The notes: generated from the sequence alone by a model not told the origin. A stretch of DNA of 64,000 bases from Panagrolaimus kolymaensis (GCA_028622995.1 JAJQJQ010000005.1:2604001-2668000), one strand, 5' to 3'. Positions 24,883-36,973 are shown, numbered from the stretch's first letter. A program made the numbers and translations.

Positions 24883-25719
24883 TTAATTTGTATGATTCAA
24901 AATGTAGATTTTAGGTTTATCTTTAAATGAGAAATAAATATCAAGATGTTTTTGTAAATTAGTATTCAAACGATCAATTTCTGTATCATGGAGATGACGA
25001 AATAAATATTTAAATTTGCTTTTGGACGCAGCATTATTTTTAATAAATTCGAAAAGAATTTCAGCATCAATTTCTTCTCCTTCCAAAGTTTGAGATAAAA
25101 TTAAATAAAACCAATCAAATTTTTTAAATTGTTTTGTGGAGTTTAGTTTCTGTAAATTTTGGTTGGAATAAATTTCAGATAAATTTTCGAAACTCAATTC
25201 ATAGAGATTTGGAACTTTGTTAAGGATATAATCAAGTCCGATGGAAGTTCCATCGACTTCATTTTTGATATTGACTCGAAACATATAAATTCTTTCCATA
25301 AATTTGTTTGATAATAAAAAATCCATGTCTTTTAAAGATAAATTTTGATTTAAAATATTTAATTCCATTAAAGTTAATCGATAAATATATGGGAGAAAAG
25401 TTGAGATGCAATTTTCCCATTCACATTTAAAATTTTTAATAAACCAGTATTTTGTAGTTTTCAGAAGATAAAATCGAATTACATTAGAATCAGCAAAGCC
25501 AAATCTTTTTTTCTCATCGCAACCATAACAAACTTCATTTTGAATAATTAAAATTTTCTTCGTACAACTAAAAAAATATTTGCATGTTTGTTGAAGCTTT
25601 TGATATCCAATGAACGAAGATGGAAATTCAGAAATGTAAGAAATGATAGAGAATGGAATAGAAAAATATTGACGACGTGGAGATTTGAAAGAATATTCGT
25701 GTATAGCGGCGTCGACCAT
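24883..25719 (-). CDS. Single-exon F-box-like protein of the type expanded in panagrolaimid nematodes
   Basis: An intronless frame of 278 residues. Near residues 18-52, FSIPFSIISYISEFPSS followed by FIGYQKLQQTCKYFFSC has the spacing of the F-box-like domain: hydrophobic helix, YI, proline-containing turn, then a second helix with the Cys-Lys-Phe-Phe signature. The remainder is Leu/Asn/Lys rich with degenerate leucine periodicity (LSLKDMDFLLS, LYELSFENLSEI) that may form a target-binding repeat. Such proteins are expected to link substrates to SCF ubiquitin ligases, and large lineage-specific families are known in nematodes. The lack of introns beside intron-rich neighbours fits expansion by duplication or retrocopying. 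The family call rests on remembered sequence pattern only. Confidence 0.6.
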   Translation of the reverse strand: MVDAAIHEYSFKSPRRQYFSIPFSIISYISEFPSSFIGYQKLQQTCKYFFSCTKKILIIQNEVCYGCDEKKRFGFADSNVIRFYLLKTTKYWFIKNFKCEWENCISTFLPYIYRLTLMELNILNQNLSLKDMDFLLSNKFMERIYMFRVNIKNEVDGTSIGLDYILNKVPNLYELSFENLSEIYSNQNLQKLNSTKQFKKFDWFYLILSQTLEGEEIDAEILFEFIKNNAASKSKFKYLFRHLHDTEIDRLNTNLQKHLDIYFSFKDKPKIYILNHTN

Positions 25720-26389
25720 TTTCTATTACAAAATAAAGAAAAATTTATTAATGAAAACAAAGTTTGTTTTTGCTTCAAAGGATCGGTTAGATCCATTATT
25801 ATTTATCAGTTTTATGTGGCTCATAAATAAACAATGATTCTATTATGCCTTTGCTATTTATTACCGGGCATTTAGCCCATTTATAAAAAAATCTTTGATC
25901 CCATCGCCCTCACAAGGCTGGTCATTTTGTTATGAAAACTGGATAATATTCCTTTAAGCTTACTGAAGTTTTTTCTTCTATTCTTTTTGCATTTTTAGTT
26001 TACTTTAACATTTTCTCTGAGCATTTTTCTATATATAGTTAAGCATATTTATCCTTAAAAAAATAAATTTAACAAAAAAGAAAACAACATAAAAATGACC
26101 AAAATATTCACAAAAAAAAGCTTGCTATTAAAAATATTGATGCTAATAAAGCGAAATGAAACCTTGATATTATTGCATTGATTTTTTTATGACATCGCAG
26201 CTCTTTTTTTTAAGTTTATCAAAGGGGAAAAAAGCTATCTTCGTTGTTATTTTTTTTACCGCAATCAATTCTTTGTTCGTGTGCACAGTTTTTTTAATCA
26301 TTTTTCATTCTTTGCTTTTAAATTTTAAAATTGACATTATTGAAAACAATATTTTTTTATTTTAATTTAAACAAAATACACGAGCAAAT
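25720..26389. other. AT-rich intergenic DNA
   Basis: Contains an overlapping open frame on each strand just upstream of the F-box-like gene, read as shadows. Nothing further was recognised. Confidence 0.35.
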
Positions 26390-26931
26390 TTAAACAGCGC
26401 ATCCAGTATGGAAGCAACAATCCCAATGATTATTTTCATTATAAAAAATGTATCCTGAAGATGGTTCATGCCAATGGGTTGGATTGACTTTGTTAAAGTG
26501 CTTTTCGATATAGCTAGTCATGCAAGCGGTCATATGGACATCAAGTTTCCATCCATTTCCATGGCTGTAAGTTCCTGAAGAAAAAGAAAAATATGTATTT
26601 TATTTTAAAATGAATAAAACTAAAGCTATCCAAAAAAATTTGAAAATTTCTTACCTCCTGCATGTCCAATTTCTGTGCCACCAGTGATTTCAATAGCGCA
26701 TTTGCTTTTCTTTTTAAATTCAATAATTCCATAAGGGCCATCAATAACTTCGGCATGAACTCCAGTTAAGGAAGTACAATGAGCATTGCCTTGTTGAGTG
26801 CAACCTCCGCTTGAAACAATGGTAATTCCAGCATCAGTGAGCTTTTTTCGAGCTTGAGCATCACTATATGTGACTCCGGCAACTAGAGCAGGGAATAAAA
26901 GCAAAAGTACAACAACAACTCGAGAAAACAT
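26390..26931 (-). CDS. Small secreted M15-like (D-Ala-D-Ala carboxypeptidase fold) protein, probable horizontal transfer
   Basis: Two exons (26931-26656, 26575-26390) give about 154 residues. A signal peptide (MFSRVVVVLLLLFPALVAG) leads into a compact domain. Visible motifs are SSGGCTQQGNAHCTSL, a GxxAEVIDG stretch, CAIEITGGTEIGHAGGTYSH, GNGWKLDVHM and a final ENNHWDCC. The arrangement H-x6-D (SHGNGWKLD) followed by an HWD near the end resembles the zinc ligands of M15 peptidases. Proteins with this SSGxC...GTExGHxxGTYSHGNG signature are, from memory, mainly from bacteria and some fungi, so acquisition is likely. The gene has a nematode signal peptide and one short intron, indicating that it has been adapted. 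It may act on bacterial peptidoglycan in the gut or environment; activity is unproven. Confidence 0.7.
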
Positions 26932-27925
26932 TTTTCTTTGTTTTGTTTTGTTTGAGAAAGAACAAAACTGAATTTAATTTTAATGAAAAATATATTATTT
27001 TATGGTTCTTTAAAAAGGAAGTTTGCTCACGGAAGTGTGGAGAAATAAAAAAGCTGTGATTATTTTTTTTGTTGATAAGAAAAGAAGCTTAAAAGCGGGA
27101 AAATGGAATGTTAATGTGTTTTAAAAGAAAAAAAGCATTCTAAGACTACAGAAGAAAATTCATTTGTTCAACCAACAAAAAAAGAATTGTTTAAAAAGGC
27201 TACATTGAACAAGTGTGAGCAATGATCACAAACACAAAACTCTAGTGTCCTATTTTTCTACTGAACGTTGGCGGGTCATTTAAGTGCAAAAAATCTAATT
27301 TTAACATTAGTTTATTTATGACGGTGAAAACCCTTTAAATTTTGACAAACAAATTCTTTTTTTTATTAAAGCTTATAGTAATTATAAACGACTAACTAAA
27401 CACAAATTTTTATAAAATATTGGGATAAACAAAATTTCTGCATTAGGATTACAAACTTGACTTTTAGTTGATTTGAGTCTAACACTACAATATTTCTACC
27501 GTATTGATCTGATGTACAGTACCAGCTTTTTCCTAAGCAATTTATTAATGGTTATAGTTGCAATAACTTCCTTCAACTTATTTTTTTCCTCTAGCTTCAG
27601 AACTTTCTGAATGTCACTTTTTTTCCATTCCACTCATAAAGTTTATTATAAAATTAAGTTTAAAAAAAATTAAAAATGCAAAAACTAAATTGTAAGCAAA
27701 ACTATGGGCTTTCGCTAAACAAGAAATGTATCGGCAAAGATAAAAATCGAATGAATTAGATTCGACGCAAAGTGACTATTTCTTGTATTGAAACTAACTT
27801 TGAATATGCTTAAACCCTAAGATTCGATGCTCATTTATAAACACATAGTTTTGTTATTTCGCTCTTTATTTAATCATTATTACAAAGATTACATATAAGA
27901 GACAAATTAAACACCAAAAGAAACA
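26932..27925. other. AT-rich intergenic DNA
   Basis: About 1 kb without open frames of coding character, RNA genes or obvious repeats. Confidence 0.4.
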
Positions 27926-28784
27926 TTAAAGAAATGCTAAACCAAAAGCATAGAAGATGATAGCAGCAGATAATTTCAAGATGGTAAAGTTTTCTTTTGC
28001 TCCAGAAGTTGTTGTAGTAGGTTCAGCAGGTTTTGGCATAGGTTTCTTTTTTTCAGTTGACGATGTTGTTGGTGCCTTGGTTGTTGGTTTAGCAGTACTT
28101 GTTGTTGTTGGAACATCAGTAGTTGTTGGCATTGCAGTTGTTGTTGTTGTTGTTGTTTCAGGAGCAGAAGGTGGTGGAGTTTCAGGAGCAGGTGGAGGTG
28201 GAGTTTCAGGTTCAGGAGCAGGTGTTGTCGTTGGATCAAGACCACTATCAAGTTGAATTTTGTCCAAAGTAATTTCATTACCAATGCTTAAAGGAGGATC
28301 TTCAGCTAGCTTGCTACGAACCTAAAAATGAACAGGTAAGTGTAAAAGAAAAACCATAAAACATATAACTTACACATTCATTGAACTGTAAACCACATTC
28401 TTTTCCTTCACAAACATGATAAATTCCCATTCCAATCATTGAACATGTTCCAGCAACTTCTTCTTCAACTAACTTTATTTCTTCATCATTTAATTTACAT
28501 CCAAGTTGGAACGTGGTACGACAGCCTACACCATACGAGTATTCACCATGTTCCTTACTGCAGACATACATGACGCATAATTCACCACTTCCATGACATG
28601 GTTCTGGAGAAACATCAGCAGGTTGAAGAACCAAGTTTCCTTCTGTTACTTGAAGAGTAGATAGAAACATATTACATTCGGATGCACCATCATCACCAGC
28701 AACCAAAGCAACATTTGAAAACATGATGAAAGCAAAGCACCAGGATAACATCAACCAAGGAAGCAACTTCATCATCGACATCAT
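27926..28784 (-). CDS. Cys-rich surface protein with Thr/Pro mucin-like stalk and C-terminal anchor
   Basis: Two exons (28784 to about 28375, about 28322-27926) encode about 268 residues. After a signal peptide (LMLSWCFAFIMFSNVALVAG) comes an ectodomain of about 110 residues with 12 or so cysteines, including CHGSGELCVMYVCSKEHGEY, CRTTFQLGC and CEGKECGLQFNEC. The spacing is reminiscent of three-finger/Ly6-type domains but I could not confirm that. The second exon is a low-complexity stalk of PETPPPPAPE and TTTTT repeats, then KKKPMPKP, ending in a hydrophobic helix (AAIIFYAFGLAFL) that fits a GPI signal or anchor. The start at 28784 was preferred over the upstream in-frame ATG at 28832 because a TATA box lies at 28846-28853 and transcription should begin downstream of 28832. 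Confidence 0.72.
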
Positions 28785-28845
28785 TGTTGAAATGTAAAAA
28801 AGCAACAATGGAATGAATGAAAGAAAAATCAAAAAACCACTGAGC

Positions 28846-28853
28846 CTTTTATA
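28846..28853 (-). promoter_or_regulatory. TATA box of the Cys-rich surface protein gene
   Basis: On the minus strand the sequence reads TATAAAAG within CCTATAAAAGGC, about 62 bases upstream of the chosen start codon. A start site 25-30 bases downstream would leave a short 5' leader. Confidence 0.5.
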
Positions 28854-28861
28854 GGCTTTGA

Positions 28862-29881
28862 AAGCGTTTCATTTGGATTATATGCAAATTTGCCATCTCG
28901 ACCAAAGTTCATTGGAAAGATTTTTTTTGAATGGTTTTGCAAATTTCAACAAAAAAATGATTCAACTTTTTACATGCAAAAAAAGGAAAGAATTATTGAT
29001 AATCTACCAATGAATTTGCTGATGGGTATTTTTTCCTTCATCAAGCTTCTCTTTTCCATCAAATTTGTTATCGTCTTTAGTTTTGAAATTACGTATTTTT
29101 TTAACTATTGTCTTGCGATTTCTTTTTTGAAGCGTTTGAATGGTTTTCTCTCATCATGGAATTAAAAATTTTATTGCATTATTTTCCAAATTGCTACTTT
29201 CTTATAACTAACAAAAGATGGAACTTTTGATAGTTCATGTTGATCGTTTGTTCTATTTTTTTTAAACACTTTTACTCAACCATTAAACTTTTGTCACCAC
29301 CGTCACTTAATAAAAAAACTTTATGTGGCAAAACTATTCTACCAAATATAATAATTGATGGTAGTATTTTTAAACCATTGCCATTATTTAAACTTTAGGT
29401 ATCCTCTTTAGCAGTCGTAATTATCGATAAATTTACCGATTTATGATTGCAATGTTTGTTGAAACGTAAACTTTTATTTAATTTATTTAAATATGTTTCA
29501 TGTCAATTGACAACTACGGCATAACCAATTACATTTAATTACATTGCTCTTTGCTTTTTATTTTCTACTTATTGTACTAATAAATTTATTTGTTGAAAAA
29601 AATAAAAAAATATTGTTAATGTTTTCTCTTTTTCGAATGCACCAAAATTTTAGTTTATTCACTAAGGTTTGAGCGAAATTTTTTAAGCAAACTAAAGTAC
29701 AAAAAATGAATGATAGTTGTTTTCTTTTAGTTTAGCCTGTGTGTCCGCGAATTTGCTGATTTTAGTGGAAAAAAGAAAAACATAGTTTATGAGAGAGCTC
29801 ACTAAAAACACTGCATTCATTTTTGTTGTTGTTTACTTCTATCAAACCAACCATTTTTTTTATAAATTTTTTTTTGAAAAA
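28862..29881. other. AT-rich intergenic DNA between divergent genes
   Basis: About 1 kb. The open frame at 28890-29165 is Phe/Lys-rich and lacks splice partners. Nothing else was recognised. Confidence 0.35.
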
Positions 29882-31160
29882 ATGGAAGAAGAAATTAAAA
29901 ACTTAGTAAAAACTTCAATTTTGAAAGCCACCGGTGAATCCGGCGGTGGATGCATTTCTTCAGGAAAAAAATATGAAATTGATAATAATCAATTTATTTA
30001 TGTTAAAATTAATAATAAAAAAGATGTAAGTTTCTCTTTTTTTATCCAAAATAAAAATAGCTGTGTTTATTAGGCAAAATTAATGTTTGATGGCGAACAT
30101 AAAAGTGTGGAAGCTATTCGCTCAACCAACACAATTCGTGCACCAAAATCATATGGAACTTTTAAATTAGAGGATGGAATTTCAGGCATAGTTTTTGAAT
30201 ATGTTAAAATGAAAAATTTAAAAGATCAAGCCCCACTTGGTAAACAATTAGCTGAGTAAGTCCTTTTTAGAAAAATTCTTGAATCGATCCAGTCAATGTT
30301 ATTGGAGTAGGCTATAAAGTAGAGCTTATAAATCCCTTATTTCTTTATTCAATGTGTTTTGTGTATTGAAAATATTTTTGTCAAAATTTTGCGCAAAATT
30401 CTCTAACAAAAATATACACAAACCTTTAAATTTCTCCTCTCGTCTCAAAAAAAGGGAAAAGCCTCGAAATTTAGTTATTAAATATTTTTTCTCATACGAA
30501 TCATGAAAAACTTTTTGATTTTGGGATATCTTATTTTTCTTTGCAAAGTTTTTACAAAGTGCATTTTTTCGAGAAAACAAATAAAACCATTGTAAATTTT
30601 ATAGACTCCATCTCCATAATGAAAAAAATGGTTCACCAATAACTAAATTTGGATTTGATGTTTCCACATGTTGTGGATATCTTTCACTCAATAATGAATG
30701 GAATAATAATTGGACGAATTTTTATATTTATCAAAGACTTCAACCTCATATCGATATGTTACTTGAAAAAGGTTCCAATAAAGTTTTATTAGATTTATGG
30801 AATGAATGTTTACCAAAAATTGAAACAATTTTAAATCGAATTAATCCAACTCCAGCTTTGGTTCATGGTGATTTATGGTCGGGTAATATGGCAGCCACGG
30901 AAACAGATGAACCAATTATTTTTGATCCTGCAAGTTTTTATGGTCATTCAGAATTTGATTTAGGAATCGCAAAAATGTTTGGTGGTTTTACAAAAGATTT
31001 TTATAACTCTTATTATAGCATTATTCATAAAACTGAGGGCTTTGAAAAAAGATTATTAATTTATGAATTATTTCATCATTTAAATCATTGGAATCATTTT
31101 GGAAGTGGGTATTCTTCTGGAAGTTTAAGCTTAATGAAACAAATTATTAATTCGGAATAA
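29882..31160 (+). CDS. Fructosamine/ketosamine-3-kinase family protein
   Basis: Three exons (29882-30025, about 30073-30254, 30604-31160) encode about 290 residues. The N-terminal lobe contains GESGGGCISSGKKYEID, the glycine-rich segment of this family, and EAIRSTNTIRAPKSYG. The C-terminal lobe has LVHGDLWSGNMA, carrying the catalytic Asp. It also has IIFDPASFYGHSEFDLGIA, the metal-binding Asp and the family-typical GHSEFDL. All key residues are present. The enzyme should phosphorylate sugar-amine adducts on proteins at O3 so that they break down, a protein-deglycation role in the cytoplasm. The start ATG was chosen at MEEEIKNLV; an upstream in-frame ATG would add a hydrophobic stretch foreign to the family. 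Confidence 0.85.
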
Positions 31161-31898
31161 ACTTTTTATTAAATTGTTGGTAATAAAATGTTCTCTTTTT
31201 TTCGGCTTTCTTTTGATCAGTTCTGTATCATTTGAATTAATAAAGAAGAAGCACACTATGCATTTTGAATTATAAATAAAATAATTGATTAATATTCATT
31301 TTACGTATCAAGGTTATGAACCAATTTGGTTCATTTTTTTTTTCATACATTTTTTTGGCCATCGACTTGTAATTTTTATTTTTTTCATAAACATCTATTT
31401 AAAAAAAAAGCATTTTGTTTTTCTTTGTCTTTCATGCTTTTATGATTGACGAAAGAATCAACAAAACAAATATATTTTAATACAGAAAATCATACTACAA
31501 ACTTTAATATTGGTTTGTGTTTTTTATTTGGATACTGCTGAAGTTTTAATTTCTATTGATTTATGTTTGAATATCTGAATTTTCTTTTTTTTTTAAATTT
31601 GATTAGCTTTGCTAAAGTTTTAGAAAACTTTTTCTTTTAATAATATTAAAAAAGTACCCAAGAAAAAGAAGGAAACTACAAAAAAGTTTTATGCGAAAAA
31701 CAAAAAAACTTTTTTAAAAGAAATCTACAAAATCGTAATTATATAAACAATATACCAAAAAAACAAGCTAAAGATTTAGAATTTATGTTAATCAATAAAT
31801 TAAGTAAAAATAAGAAAATTATTCATTTTATGACGTCTATGAAAAAAGCAAAGATAAATAAAGTAAAGTATTTTTTTAAACTGAAACAAAATATTACA
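31161..31898. other. AT-rich intergenic DNA
   Basis: Between tail-to-tail genes. No coding exon, RNA gene or terminal repeat was recognised. Confidence 0.4.
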
Positions 31899-32960
31899 TT
31901 ATCGCATGGATTTGCTTATCACTGTGATTTGTGTGGTTCGAACTGCAACTGAACGCTTAATTCCAGGAAGGTAGTGTAAATGATAGAAAGATATGAAACT
32001 TTCACGAAATGCTTTGCTGAAAAAAGGCATTAAATAAATTTCAAATTTTCTCACATTTTAGCATTTTTTTCTACTTCAAAATTTCCGAGCGGAAAAAGAA
32101 ACTTACGATAAGCAAAAAAGTAAAACAATTGGGGTCACATAAAATAGCATACAAATCCAATTACATATTAATGCTAAACAATAAGATCCAAGATGATAAA
32201 ATAAATTGAAAGATGGATAAATTTCATTTAAAGTATTATTAAATTTGAGTGAAGCAAAAGCAGCCCCTTCGCTGGCAATTAACAAAAATGATGCGACGAT
32301 AGACATAATGAGTAAATAAGTTTCATATTTTTTCTTTTTTTGATTTGGGTCGCCACCTTTCAATTTTCTTGCAAAAGTTGTAAATAATCCCAAAATCAAA
32401 GCCACTATAGCGTTAATAGAATTTGAAAGTGGCACAGTGGAGGATCCGAAAAATTCTGGGCAATTATATTCGCTGCTGCTCTTCGACGACACAAAAAAAC
32501 ATTGAAAATTCTTAAGCAAATATCCGTTTAAAATAAATGGATAAAAAATGATGGTTCCAAATATGGCAGCTAAAGGCCATCCACTCCAAATTTTTTCATG
32601 CTTAGAAAATAAGAATAATGTTGTAAATCGATTAAATGCAAGTACAGTATTCCAAAAACCATAAAATCTCCAATCATACCACCAAATAATATAAAAAATT
32701 GTTGTAAGAAAATAAGAATCTTTTATATGTTCAGAAAGTTTAAGGAACAAAACTAATATTATATTTAAAAAATACCCAATTGCAAGGATGTAATAAAAAG
32801 CAGATGAAAAAGTTTTAGTTTTTTGATAAAAATGGTAAATTAAAAATATTAAAAATAAAAGTTGTAAAACCAAAGAAGTGTACAAAATTATTCCATCAAC
32901 AATGGTAAGTTTGCTTATGAGAGAGGAGATTATTTCTGTTTCTTCTGCTGTAACATTCAT
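31899..32960 (-). CDS. Serpentine chemoreceptor, Srg-like (paralogue of the gene at 35.3-36.3 kb)
   Basis: A long first exon (32960 to about 32108) covers TM1-7 and ends LFCLS-. A second exon (about 32022-31899) supplies the cytoplasmic tail beginning KAFRESFISFYHLHYLPGIK. Total is about 323 residues. An N-glycosylation site (NVT) precedes TM1. TM3 exits FWNTVLAFNRFTTLFLFSK, the Srg-type N-R-F-T motif, followed by IW and TM4. An extracellular loop contains two cysteines. The paralogue 3 kb away shares the exon plan and the tail motif. It is likely expressed in sensory neurons. Confidence 0.75.
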
Positions 32961-33499
32961 TTTTAAAAATTTCTTTTAATAGTTTAGTAATAAAAATTTT
33001 CACTAAAAAATGAAATATAAAATGAGCAAATAAAATTTTATAGCAACCGTTTTTTTAAAACTTTAAACTTTTCCATAGAATACCTCCTCCCAAAAAAAAC
33101 CATGATGAAATTTTATACATATAATTTTTCTATGAAACAAAATGTAATTTGATTTGGTTTATAGGGCATCTCATAATTTTTAATTCAATCACATAAAAAA
33201 GCATGTCTATTATATCTTGTATCTTGAATATGAATAAGGCAAAGGGCAAAAAAATGAATGAGAAAAAAAAATTTTAAATGGATTAAATAATTTTATTGGA
33301 ATGTTAAAAGTTTAAATTATGACACGAATTTCATTTTTTTTCTCCCATGAACTGATGTTTGTCATTATGGGTTTCATTTTTTTTATTCATCATTGTAAAC
33401 AATATTGGTAAACTTTTTGAAAAAACCATGTTTAGAAACTTTATTAAAAATTTTGAACTTTTTTATAAAAAGAAACTAATTTAATTTTAAAATAATTAT
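32961..33499. other. AT-rich intergenic DNA
   Basis: Gap within the chemoreceptor cluster with no recognised feature. Confidence 0.4.
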
Positions 33500-34748
33500 T
33501 TATGAAAATGTAAAATTAGTATTTCGCCCCAAATTAATAGATAGATTTTTCTTGTTAAAAATTTTCTTAACATGTTCTCGATAAGGTTTAATAAAATATA
33601 ATAAACTTGAACATTCAAATATCATATGCATGGAACTTAATGGATATGCAAGGTTTGCAAATAAATTTCCATTACGAAGTTGTAAAACAAAAGGAATAAT
33701 CATGAGACAAAGTGGAATAAACATAAACGCAGAAGCAACGACCATTTGCATCATCAAAGCTCTAAAATAAATAAAGTTATATTGGGTTTGATTCGAAAAA
33801 TATTTACGTACCTATGAAGCATTCGATGCATTTTATAGGTATCTTTTGTTATAAATTTTTTTATTTTTTTAAGTTGAATAATAAAAATAATGTTTAAAGT
33901 TATAAATGATGCAATAAAAAATCCAATCCATATAATGTTAAAACTAACAAAGACTAGAAGTGGAACATTACCAGAATTAGGGCTAACACCGATGGTGCTT
34001 GGGATCGTTTGATAGAATTCAATTAAAGCGGGGATTTCAGCTTCCAAAAGTTTTTGTGTCTCGTTTACATCTCCAATCATTATATATAAAGGAACTGAAA
34101 ATATAAATTAATTCAAATTAAGAAATAAATTCTTAATAATAAAAAAATTTGGGCAATAAAAAACCGCAAAAACCCATTGACTAGATTTTCTGTACCAAAA
34201 CCAATAAGAAAAATAATTTTAAAAATAATGTCTCTTTTTTTTTGAATAAAATTTTACGACTCACTTGTAAACACTGCACTTGTAATAATGGAAGGAAGAA
34301 CATAACTAAAAATAATGAATCTTGCTGATAATTGAGTTTGATTATGAAATAAAGCTATAACCCTTTGAAATAGCGAAACAATGGTAGCAAAAACTCCAAC
34401 AATAACATTTATTAGCCAAAATGCAAGAATATGAGTAACCCAATAACTTTTAATTGGAAAATAAGGTTGAACACTCCACATTGGAAGCGGAAATAACCAT
34501 TTTGGATCAAATAAAAATAATGAAATTTCATAAATTATGTTTGTGGTTAATTGAATAAGTACGGTAGTTTTAAAGGAGCCCATTGGATTTGTGGATTTTT
34601 TCAAAATTACATAAGCCGTAAAAGAATAGAAAAATATTGATAAAACAAAAGTTATATCCATAAAAATTCTAACATATTTCGATAAAGTTGGATGGTAAAT
34701 TTCTTCGAGTTTTAAATCTTTCCATTTTTCAAAAGAAAAGAAAGACAT
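33500..34748 (-). CDS. Serpentine chemoreceptor, class h/i-like GPCR
   Basis: Three exons (34748-34264, about 34092-33812, about 33763-33500) give about 340 residues. After an amphipathic N-terminus, TM1 is followed by STNPMGSFKTTVLIQLTTN, the class h/i turn into TM2. TM3 exits IVSLFQRVIALFHN. The third intracellular loop reads YKMHRMLHRALMMQ across the second intron, a hallmark of Srh/Sri (MxxMHxxxxxxL-type loop). TM7 ends in YFIKPYREHVKKIF, with the class-typical PYR. It lies between two Srg-like receptors of the same strand but belongs to a different family. Confidence 0.75.
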
Positions 34749-35293
34749 TTTTTATTTAATCCTTCAACTTTGAAAAATCAATAATCAAAAATTAAAGTTA
34801 AGTTTAAATGACAAATAAATATTTTGTCGTTGCAAATATGTTTAATTTCAAGCAAACTTGCATATACCAAAAAAAAAGTTTTGAATATGTATCTATGCAA
34901 TTAACTTTTTCACCTGCAAGTTTCACATTTTATTTTATTTGCCGAATAAGAAAATGGAAAATAAATTTTTGATTTTAACAATAATAAATTCGAGGGGCAG
35001 CTTAGCCCTATTAGTTTTTGGCTATCAACAAAAGTGTAGGCATGCTCGATAACTAATCTTTTAAAGTTCGAAAAACTTATAACACCAAATTATGTAAACG
35101 TAGTTAAAGGTAATTAACTTTTTTTATCCACCTGTAATAATTATTTAGCCCTTTTGAAAAGATCTTGAGTTTCAGTCATGGATATAACTTTTTGCTTTAC
35201 TATGCTTCAACATGAATGAGATAATTAAAAATTTATTTAATAAATTACTTTTAGTTTTAAAAAAATGTACGTATTTGGGTAAATTTCAAGAAA
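34749..35293. other. AT-rich intergenic DNA
   Basis: Gap within the chemoreceptor cluster with no recognised feature. Confidence 0.4.
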
Positions 35294-36338
35294 TCATGAG
35301 TTGCTTCGTTTTTGAAAGAGATTATTTTGACTTGCTTCAGATATTATTTCAGTTTCATATTTTGGGTTTCTGATTCCTGGGATGAGGTATAAATGATAAA
35401 AGCATACAAAACTTTCTCGAACTGCTTTTCTGAAAAAAATAATTTTTTTAATATATGGGACTTCAGATTCTAAAGGCGGAATTGACTTACGATAAGCAAA
35501 ATAGCAAAACGATGGGTGAAGTATAAAACAAAACCGCAAACCAATTGGATACAGATACCAAAATCTTTGCTGTGAGATATGTTTGAAAATTGAAACCAGA
35601 AGCATTTGCATTTTTGGAAATAAAATCACCAGCGAGAAAAGTAAATAATTCACTCAACCCTAATAAAATGGAAGCCACGATTGAAGTTACGAGTAAATAT
35701 GTTTCATATTTTTGTTTTTTCTGCCATGTATTTCCTTTAATTTTTCTAGCGAAAGCTGTTGTTAAACCCAAAACCAAAGCAGCGATTGCATTGATTCCAT
35801 TTGAAATTGGTACAGTATTCGAAGAAGTAAAAAAATCTGTGCAATTTATATTTTGCCAATCGGATTCAAAACAATGATAATTTGTCAAAAAGTATCCATT
35901 TAAAATAAATGGATATGCCAAAGTGATTATAAAAATAATTGCTAATCGCCATCCTTTCCAAATTTGTTTATGTTGTTTAAATAAAAATAAAGCTGTAAAT
36001 CGATTAAATGCAAGCATGGTATTCCAAAAACCATAAAATCTCGAATCATACCATTGAATGATGTTGTAAGCGGTTTTAAAAATGGCCGAAGTTATATTTA
36101 CATTAATTCTAAACATAAAAACTGTGATAACATTTAAAAAATATCCAATTACTAATAAATAATAAAATGCAGTACTGAAGGTCTCAGATTTACAGATAAT
36201 ACGACAAATTAAAAAAACAAGGAAAATAAGTTGAATGACTCCGCAAGCATAAAGAATAACATCGTCTGCGATAGTCAAGCCTCGATCAACCGAAATAAGA
36301 ATCTTCATTTCATCATCTGTTGCTTGGCTCGTATCCAT
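35294..36338 (-). CDS. Serpentine chemoreceptor, Srg-like (paralogue of the gene at 31.9-33.0 kb)
   Basis: The exon plan equals that of its paralogue: a long exon from 36338 to about 35490 with TM1-7, then a tail exon from about 35430 to 35294 beginning RKAVRESFVCFYHLYLIPGI. The TM3 exit is FWNTMLAFNRFTALFLFKQ, followed by IWKGW at TM4. Two asparagines (NIT, NCT) are predicted glycosylation sites on external loops. The tail is longer and more polar than in the paralogue. The two genes are separated by an unrelated class h/i receptor, so the duplication was followed by insertion or rearrangement. Confidence 0.75.
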
Positions 36339-36973
36339 TTTTTATTAAAAGTCTTTTAATTTTTAAAAACAAGTTTAATAATTATTTTCCGAAATCTAAA
36401 AAAGACAAAAACACTTAAAGTTTGTCATTTTTTTATGCTGGTTAGTTGCTTTTGGTAAAATATTTCACCTGCTATGGCTTATGATGTTTTTGTATACCAA
36501 ACATCGCGTTGGATATTTTTTAAATATAACTTTTTGTACAATATTTTTTTAAAAACCTTGTGTCACATAATTAAATTAACTTTTTTTAAATTCATTAATG
36601 CCGGAATTTTAGTAATTTTTAATATTTTTTTTAATGTAAAGGATTTATAAAAAAAAAATACAATTCTGAACAAAGGAAAAATATTTTAAAAGAAAACCTG
36701 AAAGCAATATAAAAAAAGCGGCCGCTTCAGCTCTATTAAAGTTTCACTTTATCGATATATTTTCATTTGTAACATGTTATTTCGGTGGCTTCACGACGAA
36801 GCTTGGGCCATGTTTCATGGAATATTTGTAAAGTTTTAATAGTAGGTTTAGTTTGTTACAAAAAAAAGAAGAGGGTTTGATAGTAAAATTTTTTGAAGGA
36901 TTACTTTTAAATAAAAAATTTATGACATATATTGACATTAAATTTTATTTACAAATATGGGGTGTTTTTGATC
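36339..36973. other. AT-rich intergenic DNA
   Basis: No gene recognised. A GC-richer patch (GCGGCCGCTTCAGC, near 36718) stands out from the A/T background but has no evident role. Confidence 0.35.

Noticed and set aside
28832..28832. Upstream ATG for the Cys-rich surface protein
   Set aside because: Lies only about 15 bases from the TATA box, so it should be upstream of the transcription start.
36700..36740. GC-rich NotI-like patch as a CpG or origin signal
   Set aside because: Isolated short patch without further support.
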